A stretch of 64,000 bases of DNA from the NCBI GenBank assembly GCA_032821775.1, contig JAVLRN010000009.1, positions 1,922,001 through 1,986,000 on the forward strand. The letters are read 5' to 3'. A program made the position numbers and the translations under genes. The DNA is from Sanguinoderma infundibulare (lineage: Eukaryota > Basidiomycota > Agaricomycetes > Polyporales > Polyporaceae). Positions 45,857 to 56,296 of the stretch are shown here, piece by piece (position 1 is the first letter of the stretch; every line of letters starts with the position of its first letter). The notes under the pieces are model-generated. The model was not told the origin of the DNA. It saw nothing but the letters and a program-made list of their open reading frames with translations, and did no database searches.

Positions 45857-46368
45857 GCTGTTGAACTACATTCTTGACGTCAGTGGCCTGGATCTCGCCA
45901 GAATCTGTCTCGTTAGTCGCTTGCACTCGTTCGCAGTCGCGTATAAGCCGACTAGCGGTCAATCTACATCCGTACGGCTTACTACCGGAAAGCCTCCCCG
46001 AGTTCATGGCAAAGGCCCGACCGTCGACGACGACGATAAGCGGAGGTACGTTTCCATCCGTCATCCTCGGGAATTTCATCTGACATCACGAACCTCAGCC
46101 GGAACGCTCTCGCATCATGATGTCGACGTTCACGCACAGCTGTAACATGGTCAGCGTCATGTCGCAGAAGGCCGCATAGATGGAATAGGAAAGCCTGCTA
46201 GTCGGAAAGCATACGGTGCCTACGCGGCTAGATAATGCATAGGATATCTTCGAGGACCTGTAGCGCGCCCACAAAGGGGACAGTTCGCGCGCGAAGTCTA
46301 ATAGTGGTGGGTATAAAGAAGTATGATGTCATCAAAGACTTTAGATGGTAGGGTCAGAAGCCTATCCA
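45857..46368. other. Unassigned sequence between lineage-specific genes
   Basis: This region may contain the 3' part of the GDVGYV gene and the 3' end of the next minus-strand gene. Overlapping frames on both strands (for example 46079-45630 on the minus strand) lack motifs. No repeat is seen. Confidence 0.4.
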
Positions 46369-46881
46369 CTAGTGATGGTGGACGACTATCGGTGCCGTGA
46401 AATCGTGGTGAACGTGTACCGGCGCATGGTGTTGAAAGTGTGCTGGCGTGTGGCGGTGTTGGACGTGTGCCGGTGTGGGGTGATGATGATGGTGATGATG
46501 ATGGGCGTGTGCCGGAGTAGAGGTCATGGGAATATACGTGCTCGGCACATTATCCGCCATCGTCACCGGGGACCGTGACGCTGCCTGGAACGATGGACTC
46601 AGTAAACGGTGGTAGTCGGGATTCAGGAAGGTGAATGCGCTCACTGGTACTGCGAGCGGCACCCTTGGGCCAGCGTTGTCGGAACGCCGCCTTGCGCACA
46701 GAAGAAGCGCGATGAATCCGCCAAGCAGAAGTATGCCTCCGATTGATCCGAGTACAGCGGCGAGGACGACGTGCGATGAAGAGATGCCAGTGGCATGGGA
46801 AGCGAATAGGGTAGGCATTTCCGTGAGGGGTACCTCGAGTGCTGGAGGTTGATGAGATACGTCTGGAGTAGAATGACTGGG
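46369..46881 (-). CDS. Single-pass membrane protein with histidine-rich tail (5' exon missing from model)
   Basis: The last exon encodes 170 residues after an acceptor at 46882-46883. It begins with a Ser/Pro/Thr stretch (PSHSTPDVSHQPPALEVPLT), then a transmembrane helix VVLAAVLGSIGGILLLGGFI followed by ALLLCARRR, the usual inside-positive border. The cytosolic tail ends with a histidine cluster (HAHHHHHHHHPTPAHVQHRH, more H pairs, ending VVHHH). The upstream exon or exons, expected to carry a signal peptide and extracellular part, were not found with confidence. The layout matches the many mushroom single-pass proteins with short tails. Histidines could bind metal ions (inference). It has a neighbour of the same design at 47395-47908. 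Confidence 0.55.
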   Translation of the reverse strand, partial: PSHSTPDVSHQPPALEVPLTEMPTLFASHATGISSSHVVLAAVLGSIGGILLLGGFIALLLCARRRSDNAGPRVPLAVPVSAFTFLNPDYHRLLSPSFQAASRSPVTMADNVPSTYIPMTSTPAHAHHHHHHHHPTPAHVQHRHTPAHFQHHAPVHVHHDFTAPIVVHHH

Positions 46882-47394
46882 CTGGCAGAAGCAAGACGGT
46901 TAAGTACCGGTCGCAACGCGCGAATATTCGTTGGCGCCGTCTACAGCCGATGTCTAATATGAGCTGTGATACGGCAGGGGCACTGATAAGTGGCATACAT
47001 ATAGCATACGAGCAGAAGTGGTGGGAGCGCGCTTACATGGCGGGCATGAGAGCATGGGATCGAGGAACAGTGCCTCGCATGTGCCTCGTTGAAGGGCTTA
47101 CACATCGCGGCCAGAAAACAAGATATGGCGATGCTTCCTGACAGCGGGAGGCAGTGCGTCAACGCTTCCAGAAAGAAAGTCGAAATCTATGGAAGTAATA
47201 TGCAGGGCCCGGCTGACGGAAAGACGAATATGAAGGCGCTACATTGATCTTTGAAGAGACGTTATAATCTGAATAAGCCTTTCGTTAGTGCTAAGCTAGA
47301 AGACGACGATTGGAGAACTTACCTACGCTACAGCCTGTGCTGAACGTGTAGAATGCCCAGGGCACGACCGGGGCAAGGAAGAGTATAGGTGTGG
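46882..47394. other. Upstream part of the histidine-tail gene, exons unresolved
   Basis: On the minus strand this should contain the first exon or exons of the gene at 46369-46881 and its promoter. The intron end preceding the last exon reads cggtacttaaccgtcttgct, matching the corresponding intron of the neighbouring gene. No clear signal-peptide exon could be placed. Confidence 0.4.
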
Positions 47395-47908
47395 TTAAAC
47401 GTGTAGCTCGTCGTTTGTAAGCGGTAGGAAGTTTGAAGTCGCAGGAATCGAGTCGCTCTGAGCCGGACCAGAGACACGCTCATCCTCTGCATGGTGAACA
47501 CGAGCGCGTCCGGGCACCTGGGACATAGGAAACTCCGGCTCCGATGTCAGTCTCACGGTTTCCTCGGCTGTACCCGGCTCCTCGCCCACCAGCTGGGCCC
47601 ACGACGTTACCTGGCGTCCGACTTCACGTCAGTATAGCCGCGGCAGCAGTGATTCCGAGACGCAGAGGACACTCACCAGCCTGCCACCTGCGGGCGGATC
47701 CTCATTACGCCGGCCCCGCGTGCATTGATAGCATGCGATGACGATGAATATCACAGCGGTGGCCGCTCCGGGCACAACGATTATGAGGCCGACGAACCCC
47801 GCGCTGTCGCAGCGAATACAAGCCCGGGCAAGAAGGGCAAGCATTTCGAATGGGTGTGTCCCTGGCGTTGAAGGACTGGACGGAGTGGGTTCTGGCGTGC
47901 TTGCCGGG
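47395..47908 (-). CDS. Single-pass membrane protein, relative of the adjacent gene (5' exon missing)
   Basis: Two exons, 47908-47677 and 47610-47395, join in frame across a 66-bp intron. The encoded part starts with a Pro/Ser/Thr-rich stalk (SPASTPEPTPSSPSTPGTHP), a helix FVGLIIVVPGAATAVIFIVI, then ACYQCTRGRR as the inner border and an acidic, Ser/Pro-rich tail ending NFLPLTNDELHV. The layout equals that of the neighbour at 46369-46881, and the 3' end of the preceding intron is nearly identical (cggtacttaaccgtcgtgct), which suggests tandem duplication. The N-terminal exon is unresolved, so signal peptide and ligand domain are unknown. Confidence 0.5.
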
Positions 47909-48403
47909 CTGTTCGAAGCACGACGGTTAAGTACCGTTCCTCGGCATGATCTACCAGCTGTCGAACGGGGCAGTGCCACAGGCGAGAGAACGCTATCAGG
48001 TAGAACAAGCGATGAAACTCGCCCGGAGGACGGCGGGCATAACCCACGAGAGAGTTACATACGTATTGTTGTATCACAGCCGCATTACGAGCGGACGGCC
48101 CAACCTCACCGGAGTGGAGCACTCGTGTTCGTTATGGCTCCGTGAAGCCGTATCCTGAGGGGTACATGAATGAATACGACTGATCAACGGATAAGTTGCC
48201 AACTCACCTTGTTGAACAACCGACGCCCAATGAGCTGAGAGCACACGATGTAAGTGGGGAAAGCACGAAACGCTGAGGTGGATAGCCATAGCAAAATCAT
48301 ATCACAGCATACAGTACAGCGAAAGATTACACATACAACAATGCCGACAGGAAAGCATACATCACGGGCAACCCGCGACATTGGGACTCGAGGCATGCCG
48401 CGT
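47909..48403. other. Upstream region of the second membrane protein gene
   Basis: This should contain unresolved 5' exons and the promoter of the membrane-protein gene, plus the 3' end of the LYAR-like gene. No motif-bearing frame is found on either strand. Confidence 0.4.
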
Positions 48404-49877
48404 TCACGCAGCCGCTTTTGACTTGTGCTTCTTCGACTTGTCCTTTTTCTCCTTCTTCTCTTTGCTCTTCTTTTCCTTCTTCCCCTCCTTCGTCTCCTCG
48501 TCGGCTTTCGACGCGATGGCCGTTGCTGGCGGGTCAACGTCCATCTTCTCTGCCGCATCCACCTCCTCCTCGCCCTTCTTCGCCTTCTCTTTCTTCTTGT
48601 TTTTCTTGCTCTTCCCCTCCCCCGCTGCGACGGGTGTCTCCAAGTCGTCCACCTCCTCCCGTTTCCGCTTCTTCGACTTGCCCTCGCCCTCCGCACTCTC
48701 GACGCCGTTCGCCGCTGTGCTCTGCTCCACGACAGTCGCATCCTTTGCCTTCTTCTCTTTCTTGCTCTTCTTCGACTCCTTCAACTCTCCCTCCGTTGGC
48801 GTTGACGAGGACGCTACAGGCTCGTCGGATGCAACGTCCTTTGTCGCCTTTTTGTCCTTCGCCTTCTTTGATTTCTTCTCCGACTTATCTGAAGGTTCGT
48901 CGGCGGCAGGCTTCGCAGGTGATGAAGGAGCGGCGTCGTCGGCGGTCTTCGCCTTTTTCTTTTTCGGGCCCTCGCCGTTTTGTGCCTGCATAGAGGCGGC
49001 TTCACCTCACGGACCAAACGCAACACCAGAACTCGCAACGTACCCCTGCGGCAGCCTCGTCCCCACCAAGCGACTTCCGCTTCTTATCCTTCTTCTTCCC
49101 TCCTTCCTTCTCCTTCGCCTCCGCCTTCTCCACTGCGCTCACGCCGTTCGCGCTCGTCTCCTGTGCTGCGTTTGCCTTCGGCTTTGGCTTCGGGGATTCG
49201 TCCTCAGCAACAACAGCTGTTACGGGCGACATCCGCACCGGGGTGCCCAGAGGAGTGCCGTTAGCGCCAGATGCCTCGCAACCGTACCGGGGCCCACCCC
49301 AGCCTCCGCCGCCCTGCCGTCCCCAGGACTGCTGGTGATACTTACCACCACCGTTCTGCTGGTGGCCCCCGCGATTGTTCTGGCCCTGCCCTTGGCCGCG
49401 CGGGACGCCGCCGTTCTGATGCTGCCCGGTCTGGGTACGGGAAGTGGGAACGTCGGGGTGTGAGGACGGAGGGTGCGAAGAAGTGGTCCGGGAGACGATG
49501 GAACGCACCTTTGGACCCTTGTACAGGGTCTTTTCGTACTTCTGTGCCTCACTCATGCAGGATGTGTGGCTCTTGAAGTCCGCGGGGCCGTTGAACGTCA
49601 CGGAGCAGTCAATGCAGACCACCGCGGCATGGCACATCTGGTAGTGCTTGTCGAGCTTCGGCTTCTTGACGGTGTCGCCGCATCCTACAGAGGGGTTACA
49701 CAATGACAAGAAGCGTTGTTGAGGGAAGAGGTTGGCAAGTCAGAGGTAGTCCTGGGAGCGTTTATCGCATCGCGGAGAACGAGCGAGCACAGCCGACTTA
49801 CCATCGCACCTACACGGCAAGGTCAATATGGTTGGCTATCCACAGCAGAAAGGACATACGCACTGGAAGGAAACCAT
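48404..49877 (-). CDS. LYAR-type C2HC zinc finger nucleolar protein
   Basis: LYAR-family proteins are nucleolar zinc finger proteins linked to pre-rRNA processing. Exons are 49877-49864, 49809-49802, 49684-49044 and 48985-48404, giving 414 residues. Exon 2 is only 8 nt; it is required to form the perfect family N-terminus MVSFQCDGCGDTVKKPKLDK. The zinc residues continue in HYQMCHAAVVCIDCSVTF and NGPADFKSHTSCMSEAQKYE. The middle is Gly/Gln-rich (RGGF-like: GGGWGGPRYG), and the C-terminal half is lysine/glutamate-rich low-complexity sequence (KKSKKEKKAKD, KKHKSKAAA), as in LYAR relatives. The start ATG lies at 49877, directly before a standard gtgcgt donor two codons from the first cysteine. 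Confidence 0.88.
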
Positions 49878-50550
49878 TGCCGTTCGTGGGTTCCGGAAGG
49901 CAGAGTGCTGAGCAAGAGCGAGAGAAAGCACGGCGAGCGGCAAGTGGCGACTCGCTCCTCCAATCAATCCGCTTGCCGAGCAAATTTCTGGCACGTGGCC
50001 TCGTTCTCACTCAATCATTGGATCAATTCAAGTTTGTGCACAGACAACACGAACAACTCGCAAGGACGAAGCGCATATTCTCAACAAGTGGCATACGACT
50101 CGGACAAGAAATCCATTAGAAAACAATTGGGAGTCTACTACTTCCAATTACCTACGTTTTGGCAACATAGTTACCGGTCCTCGGTCCGATACTCCGGCCC
50201 GTCAGGGACTCCAAGAGTTAACCATCTCCAGCCTTCGAACTTCCCGAACAGGTTCTGCAGACAGCTTCACAAGACATTAAATGGCACGCGCGCGTATCGA
50301 CAAAGGCAATAAACCACAAATGAAATTCCATTCTTTCTCCAAGGGAAGAAAGTATCAATTTCCGTTTGAAGTACACTCGAAAACAGTAGGGGGGTTCAGC
50401 AGTCCCGCGCCGCTCGCCCAACCCTCGCTAGAGAATTATCTAATCTACTAGACATGTGAGAGCCATTGTCGAGAAACTGCTGAAACCGTCTACCGAACCA
50501 CCTCAGATTGGCGACACCGTGCGTCCCATCTGATCGTGTCAGGCGGCGAC
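49878..50550. other. Intergenic region upstream of LYAR
   Basis: This 673-bp spacer contains the LYAR promoter and the 3' end of the proline-rich secreted protein gene. Open frames on the plus strand extend through it but lack motifs. No repeat is seen. Confidence 0.5.
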
Positions 50551-51265
50551 TTAGAAATGCGGGGGAGGAGGCGGAGGAGGAGGGGGCCGAGCCTCCGCCT
50601 CCCGGACCGCATGAGGCGGCGGAGGCGGCGGTGGAGGGGGGCGGGCCTCAGCCTCGCGGACTGCGTGGGGTGGCGGCGGAGGAGGGGGGGGAGGACGGGC
50701 CTCAGCCTCACGGACTGCGTGCGGAGGGGGAGGCGGCGGCGGCGGAGGGCGAGCCTCAGCCTCACGCGCGTGAGGGGGAGGAGGAGGGGGAGGAGGGGGA
50801 CGAGCCTCAGCCTCACGGACCGCATGCGGAGGCGGAGGCGGCGGGGGAGGAGGGCGAGCCTCGGCCTCACGGACCGCGTGCGGGGGCGGCGGGGGAGGAG
50901 GGGGAGGGCGAGCCTCAGCCTCACGAACGTGAGGAGGAGGCGGCGGGGGAGGAGGGGGACGAGCCTCGCGGGCGGCGTGAGGCGGCGGCGGCGGCCCCGG
51001 TGGAGGGGGACGGGCCTCAGCCTCACGAACCGCGTGCGGAGGTGGCGGCGGAGGAGGAGGAGGAGGGCGAGCCTCAGCCTCACGCGCGTGAGGGGGAGGA
51101 GGAGGGGGAGGAGGGGGACGGGCCTCAGCCTCACGGACCGCATGCGGAGGCGGAGGCGGCGGCGGCGGAGGAGGGCGAGCCTCAGCCTCACGAGCGTGAG
51201 GAGGAGGCCGCTGCGGCGGCCCCGGCGGAGGGGGACGGGCCTCAGCCTCACGGACCGCATGCGGA

Positions 51266-51309
<44 letters not shown>

Positions 51310-51491
51310 AGGGGGAAGAGCCTCACGACCGTACACGGCAAGCGAACTGCAGAAAAGTGTCTGCATGAGCCTATGCGTATTGAACAGGAAACACGACCGG
51401 ATACTCACGCGTCCTCGCGGGCCCAGAGAGGAGCACCGTACCCGCCCACGGCGAGCGCGATGAGAGCGTACAAGATGGCGGCGGAGCGCAT
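50551..51491 (-). CDS. Secreted repeat protein of polyproline runs and REAEAR units
   Basis: Two exons, 51491-51409 and 51346-50551, join over a 62-bp intron to give 292 residues. The first exon is a clear signal peptide (MRSAAILYALIALAVGGYGA, then PLWAREDA). The second starts SLAVYGREALPPPP and then consists of 13 units in which 6-18 prolines are followed by HAVREAEAR or HAREAEAR; two units are altered (HAAREAR, HVREAEAR). The repeat length is 51 or 54 bases. It ends HF. Because the DNA repeat keeps several frames open, the frame choice rests on the signal peptide and the in-frame intron. The R-EAEA words recall processing sites of yeast alpha-factor precursor. No known family was recognised. 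Confidence 0.72.
50560..51310. repeat. GC-rich coding minisatellite
   Basis: About 14 imperfect units of 51 or 54 bases, each with a run of proline codons and a CACGC-GTCCGTGAGGC-like segment on the minus strand. The array lies inside the secreted repeat protein gene. Near 51260-51312 the units end in an uninterrupted run of GGC/CCG triplets. Unit number is likely to vary between strains. Confidence 0.88.
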
Positions 51492-53068
51492 CTTCACTTT
51501 GGCTTGACACTGAGGGATGGCTGGTTGAGAACTCGGAGGGTTGTTTGTCAGATGCAGGTCAACTGCAACGGCGGATGCTGAGGTCCTCCCAAATAAATTG
51601 CGTCGCCTTTATATGCGAACGACCTCCTAGCTTTCGGGTATTCGAACAGCATGCTGACGACGTGAAGATGCCACAAAGTGTCGTGGCGTGTCCCCCAAAA
51701 TGTGTGGTCCGCAGCACGATCCTGGACGGTCGTTGGACGATGTGCGGCCCGCAGCCCAGACCATAGCCCGTTGTCATCCCATATCCGACAAGAGGCGGAG
51801 ACTCTGCCCAGAGGTTTCGGGTGCAAGTCTAGGCGAAAACGTTGCGGGGTGTCTCGACTCTCTAGTCGTCGAGCAGCTCCGACGACCGATTAAATGTATG
51901 CCGTGAAATCAACCCTGTAAAATGTCTGTCGTCAAGAGTCAGAACAGCAATTCAGACATACGTCCAGTTGCAAGAAGAGCTCATTACGAGACGCACTCAT
52001 TCTGTGTCCGGGTCATTGAACGGTGCTGACCCCCGTTTTGCAAGTCCACCTTTGATCGGCGGGAGACGCATCGATGTCGTCCTCACTTGGCTTCCGAGTA
52101 AGAATGGGTCCGAGCAACGCACGACCAGTCCAAGACCGGTGCATAACTCCACACGACCTCGCACGACGAGACGGCCCGCAGCAGGAAAGATGCTCATGTG
52201 AGACCTCGAGTAACATAAACGAAGGTAGTCTTGACGGACAGAAACTTACCAGTGACCCCACGGCTCCACACGGTTGTTGTGCGAGCAGCTTGGGACGCGT
52301 GCCGCAGCAGCGAGTGCTTACGACACGGCGCCTACGATCGCGAGCAAACCAACACCGCGTTGCATCATGGTACACCGCACAGCCACGCACAGATGAGCAC
52401 TCGAAACAAGAACTTAACGTTCGTCCAAAAATATTCACCCGCTCCGCAGTCTCGTTCTCAGTACAGCCAGATCCCGGAAGAGTAGCTTGGCGTGTCTTGC
52501 AGTGGGACTCCGTGTGGACCTTCTCGTTTTGAGATGGTATCTTAACCGTATGCAAGTAGGGCTCGAGTCGGCGAGAAGTGGTTGCCCGAGCAAACCGAAA
52601 GACGCGGTCCTGTCCTGCGGTTACCCGAGCATATGCACATACTGTTGCACGACTTAAAGGTTACAAGTCCGTGAGAGAGTAGATCTCGAATTACTTCCAG
52701 GTCCGGCGGGCGAGCGAACAGCCGTCCACACGACTGACGTTCATGCCCGGGATCGTATCCGGGAGCGGGAGGTCGGAGAGGAGGCGTTGGGGCCAGGAAT
52801 TTGGGCCTGGACGTGCGGGGCAGGTTGAGGAAACGAGTGGGGATGGAGCGAAAGCGAGCGCAAAGGAGGATGCAGAACGCACCGTCACGGAGGAATGCCT
52901 GACAATCAGGAGAGTGGTGTTGGCGGTTCAGACAACGGTGCAAAGCAAGGAAACAGCTAATGAGAACATCTGTTGCCTTTGGTGTGATAGAAGCCGAAGT
53001 CACCGCTGTTATCGATGGTAAAATGGCATGTTGCGTATAAAATTAAAATTACAAACACACCCAGAAGC
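51492..53068. other. Intergenic region, no gene recognised
   Basis: This 1.6-kb stretch lies upstream of the secreted repeat protein and downstream of the NKAP gene. Short frames on both strands have no motif or splice-joined continuation. No RNA gene or repeat was recognised. Confidence 0.5.
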
Positions 53069-54763
53069 TCACTTGGCCGCGCCTGAAGACTTGAGCTTCT
53101 CCGACACGAGCTGCTGGAACTCCTCGCGCAGGATCGCCTCCCGTCTCTCCCGTTCCTCCTGCTGCAGCTTGAGGATGCCTCTCTTCTCCTCCGCGCTGAT
53201 GACCTGGTTCTCCTTCCGCATCCGCACCGCGTTCATGCGCCGGTGGCGGCTGCCGCTCATGACGTACCCCACGTTCTCGAATGCCGCGATCTCATCCGAC
53301 GCCAGACCGATTTCGCCACGACGCGGGATGCGCACGTCGGTGCCATCCTTGAGGAATGCCGCCATCGCACTTCCCTCTCCGCGCAAAAGCGCACCACCAT
53401 ACTGCCGTTCATCGACCTTGCTCCGGGAAGAGGTGGTCTTCACGCCAAGAGGCTGAGGACCCACCTCGTCGTCTGAATCCTCGTCGTCGTGTGCGGACTC
53501 CTTGCCCTTCACGGAAGAGGGAACGGGTGGCGGGAGCATAGTGATATTCTGAGACGGCTGCCCGAAGGACGACGCCATGCCCGTGACCGGCTTCTCCACC
53601 CACTCATCATCGTCTGGCGTGGACGGCGGGCGCTGCTCCGGGCTCTTGGTCCGTGTCTCGCTGCGTCTGTCCTCCGCTCGGCGTGGACTCCTGCTGCGCG
53701 TCCTTTCCTGGCGACGCCTGCGGTCGCGGTCACTGTCTTCGTCGTCGCTGTATCGACGGGACTTAGAGCTGCGCCTGCGGTGGCCGCGGTCACGGTCCTT
53801 CTCCCGTTCACGGTCGCGCTCCCTCTTGTCCTTCCGTGCCTTCTTGCGCTCCTTGCGCTCGCGGCGACGGCGCTCCTCTTCAGAGTCGGTTGACTCGGTG
53901 TCCGAGTCGTCATCGCGTCGCCGCTTGCTGGATTTTTTGCGATGCTTCGAATCCCGGGAGGGGGAGCTGTATGGGGACAAAGTCAGCATTACCGGTGCAC
54001 ATAGGGCTGATAGAGTTCACTTACTCAAGCCGTGTCGGGCCCTTTGGTGACGGTGGCCACACAGTGATCGTGCTAGATTCTCGCTGCTGCCTCCGACTGT
54101 GAACGCGACGTTCAGGACGCTTTTTCTGAGCCGCAGAAACCGAGAAAATACGCACCTCTCCATGAAATCCGCTCCGCCACCATAGCCCCCATACTGAGGC
54201 TGCCTCCCGCCCCGCTGTGGGTACATGTTCTCCTGCTGCCTCCACGGCGCCTTCTCTGCCATGCCCTCACCATCTCTCTCGCCATCTCTGTCGTCTTCCC
54301 GAACCCGCCCAGGCAAGGGTCGGCGGTAGTCCCCGTAGTCGGGACTCGCTCTCCTCGCCCCGCCCGAATCCCGTTCCCTATCCCGCCGCGCCTCCCTCTC
54401 ACGGTCTCTCTCCTTGTCCACGCTCCGACTCCGGCTACGCCTCCTCCGCCTCTCATCGTCCTTTCCATCCCGCCGACCTCCCTCATCATTGTTGAAGTAA
54501 TCATCGGCACGAGCACGGTCGCGCTCGTGGCCCCTGCTTCGGTCGCCGTAACCGCTCCACCGCTCGTCCCTGTCTCTATCTCCATCCCGGTCCCGATCCT
54601 TTGGCCTGTCACGCCCAAACTCATCCTTGTCCCGTTTCGAGTCCGCACTGGGGGAGCGACGCCTGGATGATCGCGGAGGTGGGGACGGCGAACGGCCTCG
54701 TTTACTAAGATTAGGTGGGTCTTGGGGAACGAGGCCCAAGCGGGAGGGGTGTACCATAGCCAT
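53069..54763 (-). CDS. NKAP-family nuclear RNA-associated protein
   Basis: NKAP-family proteins are nuclear, SR-like proteins tied to splicing and transcription control. Exons 54763-54156, 54096-54025 and 53966-53069 give 525 residues. The N-terminal two thirds are Arg/Asp/Ser-rich (RDRDGDRDRDERWSGYGDRS, RRRRRSRSRSVDKERDRERE), as in SR proteins. The C-terminal NKAP domain is well kept: QYGGALLRGEGSAMAAFLKD, IPRRGEIGLASDEIAAFENV, GYVMSGSRHRRMNAVRMRKE, NQVISAEEKRGILKLQQEER. The end REEFQQLVSEKLK matches the family. The start at 54763 gives MAMVHPSRLGLVPQDPP; a second ATG two codons later is possible. Confidence 0.88.
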
Positions 54764-55216
54764 GCTGAATGATAGATACAAGGATGAGGGCGAAGGAAGC
54801 AAGCGGTGGTGGTGGTGTTCACAAGAAAGAGCACAGTGGTGCGGGCCTGGGCCAGCAGGCGGGTGGCTCCAGTGCAGAGAATGCGTGGGAACATTTCCAA
54901 AAGAAGGTGCTCTACGCACCACTCAGCGCTTACTGATTCCACAATCGATTCGTTGTCAACCTTCGTCAATGCTCTGCAACTTGAACGCATCTACTGGATA
55001 TCAATAATGTTCGATATTATTATCAGGTCGTAATCATGACAAAGGCGTTTCCAAAGTATGCTACAAATAATATGCCGATGCGATTTCTATGCATGATTGC
55101 TGGTTGGGAGAAGTAAGGTAGGGAAATGATAAATGATGGCATAGGCTTCCAGTGGGGCAGAGTGGAACCTAAGAAGGGGTGGTGCGCATGGTGGCGCTTG
55201 ATGCAAGGTTGTCCGT
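54764..55216. other. Intergenic region between NKAP and the Ohr copy
   Basis: This 453-bp spacer contains the NKAP promoter and the 3' end of the Ohr-like copy. It has AT-rich patches (55000-55130). No other feature is recognised. Confidence 0.5.
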
Positions 55217-55757
55217 TCAGCCCTTGCTGATCGTGACCTCCGCACCTTCCCTCAGCGCACGGCTGTACGGGCAGAACCCCACCAATAACGCATCAGCATC
55301 CTATCATACTCGGAATCTTTTGGAAGAGGATGACAACTCACGTCGTGCGCTTCGGCAATGATCACATCGTCGGAACATCCTTCAACGCAGATCTTCACTC
55401 GCAAGGCAGAGCCCCAAGAAGACGGTCGCGGTGACGGTACCGTTCTCCACCAACTCCTTCTTATTCGTGCGCGCAGCCGCGAGCTGGAGCGCGCCGAGGA
55501 AGCAGGACGAATAACCCATCTTGAACAGCTGCTCCGGGTTCTGGCCGTCGCCCTTGCCACCCGTGTTCCTCGGGAAAGACATATTGAGATCAAGTGGCGA
55601 ATCTCCATTGGACCGCACGCAGCCGTTGCGCCCGGGGCCTCCAGCGGTGGCTTTTGAGACGTACTGAGTCACCACAAGCGATGGTCAGTGAGTAGCGAGA
55701 GTGGGTTATTGTGGAGTAAGGGCGTACTACATGATGCTTCAAACTGAGGATGCTGCG
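55217..55757 (-). pseudogene. Ohr/OsmC-like gene copy with a frame break
   Basis: Ohr proteins reduce organic hydroperoxides with two cysteines. The main exon (from 55663) reads YVSKATAGGPGRNGCVRSNG, KGDGQNPEQLF, MGYSSCFLGALQLAAARTN and VENGTVTATVFLG. The continuation ALRVKICVEGCSDDVIIAEA is in a different frame, with a break near 55411-55420 where the neighbouring copy has six or so extra residues; no intron can explain it. A last exon (55300-55217) carries FCPYSRALREGAEVTISKG with the second cysteine. A possible N-terminal exon ends ILSLKHHV at 55728. Both catalytic cysteines survive, so either the inactivation is recent or the sequence has an error. Confidence 0.6.
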
Positions 55758-56296
55758 CTGCTGGATAATGCCAGGATTGATATTGCGACAATAACGCACG
55801 CCTGCGCTGGTGAGGACACGCTTAGAGAATTGGGGGAGATGACCTGGGTAGGGTGCATAATGGTAGAGTTGTGACGACAGCGTGTAAGGCGGAGAATTAT
55901 CGAGGACGTAGCGTTGGTCGTGATTGAGAGGAGCGTGTCATGTGGGAACTTGCCTACAGTGGAAGATGCAATATTACTGTGAGACCAACGAGCATCCGAC
56001 GTACATGTACCTTGAAGCGAAAAGACCCTCCAGGGTGTACTGCAGGTCGGCGCCATCGGTGTCTGCTCATGAAACATACATCATAGCACCGTCCTATTAC
56101 GTCGCTCGTAGCCAAACACTCCGTCACGCCACGTGGCAGATATGGAGTACAGCTTACCTCCAGGACACGCGTCGTCGCCCACTTTCAACTGCCCACCTTA
56201 AGGCTGGGCATCGTGCATCAGCAGACTCACTGCTCGAGCGTGTAGTGGCTCAGGCAGACGACAGCTTGATATCATACACAGCCCTAATTCACTCTA
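55758..56296. other. Region between the two Ohr copies
   Basis: It should carry the promoter and possibly a mitochondrial-leader exon of the upstream copy. A minus-strand frame through 55800-56077 is open but unrecognised. Nothing else is seen. Confidence 0.4.

Noticed and set aside
50508..51507. Long plus-strand frames of 286 and 323 codons across the minisatellite
   Set aside because: The repeat length is a multiple of three, so several frames stay open; only the minus-strand frame has a signal peptide and an in-frame intron.
55739..56077. 112-codon minus-strand frame as the N-terminus of the Ohr copy
   Set aside because: It cannot be joined in frame to YVSKATAGG through good splice sites; a nearby short exon ending LKHHV is a better candidate.
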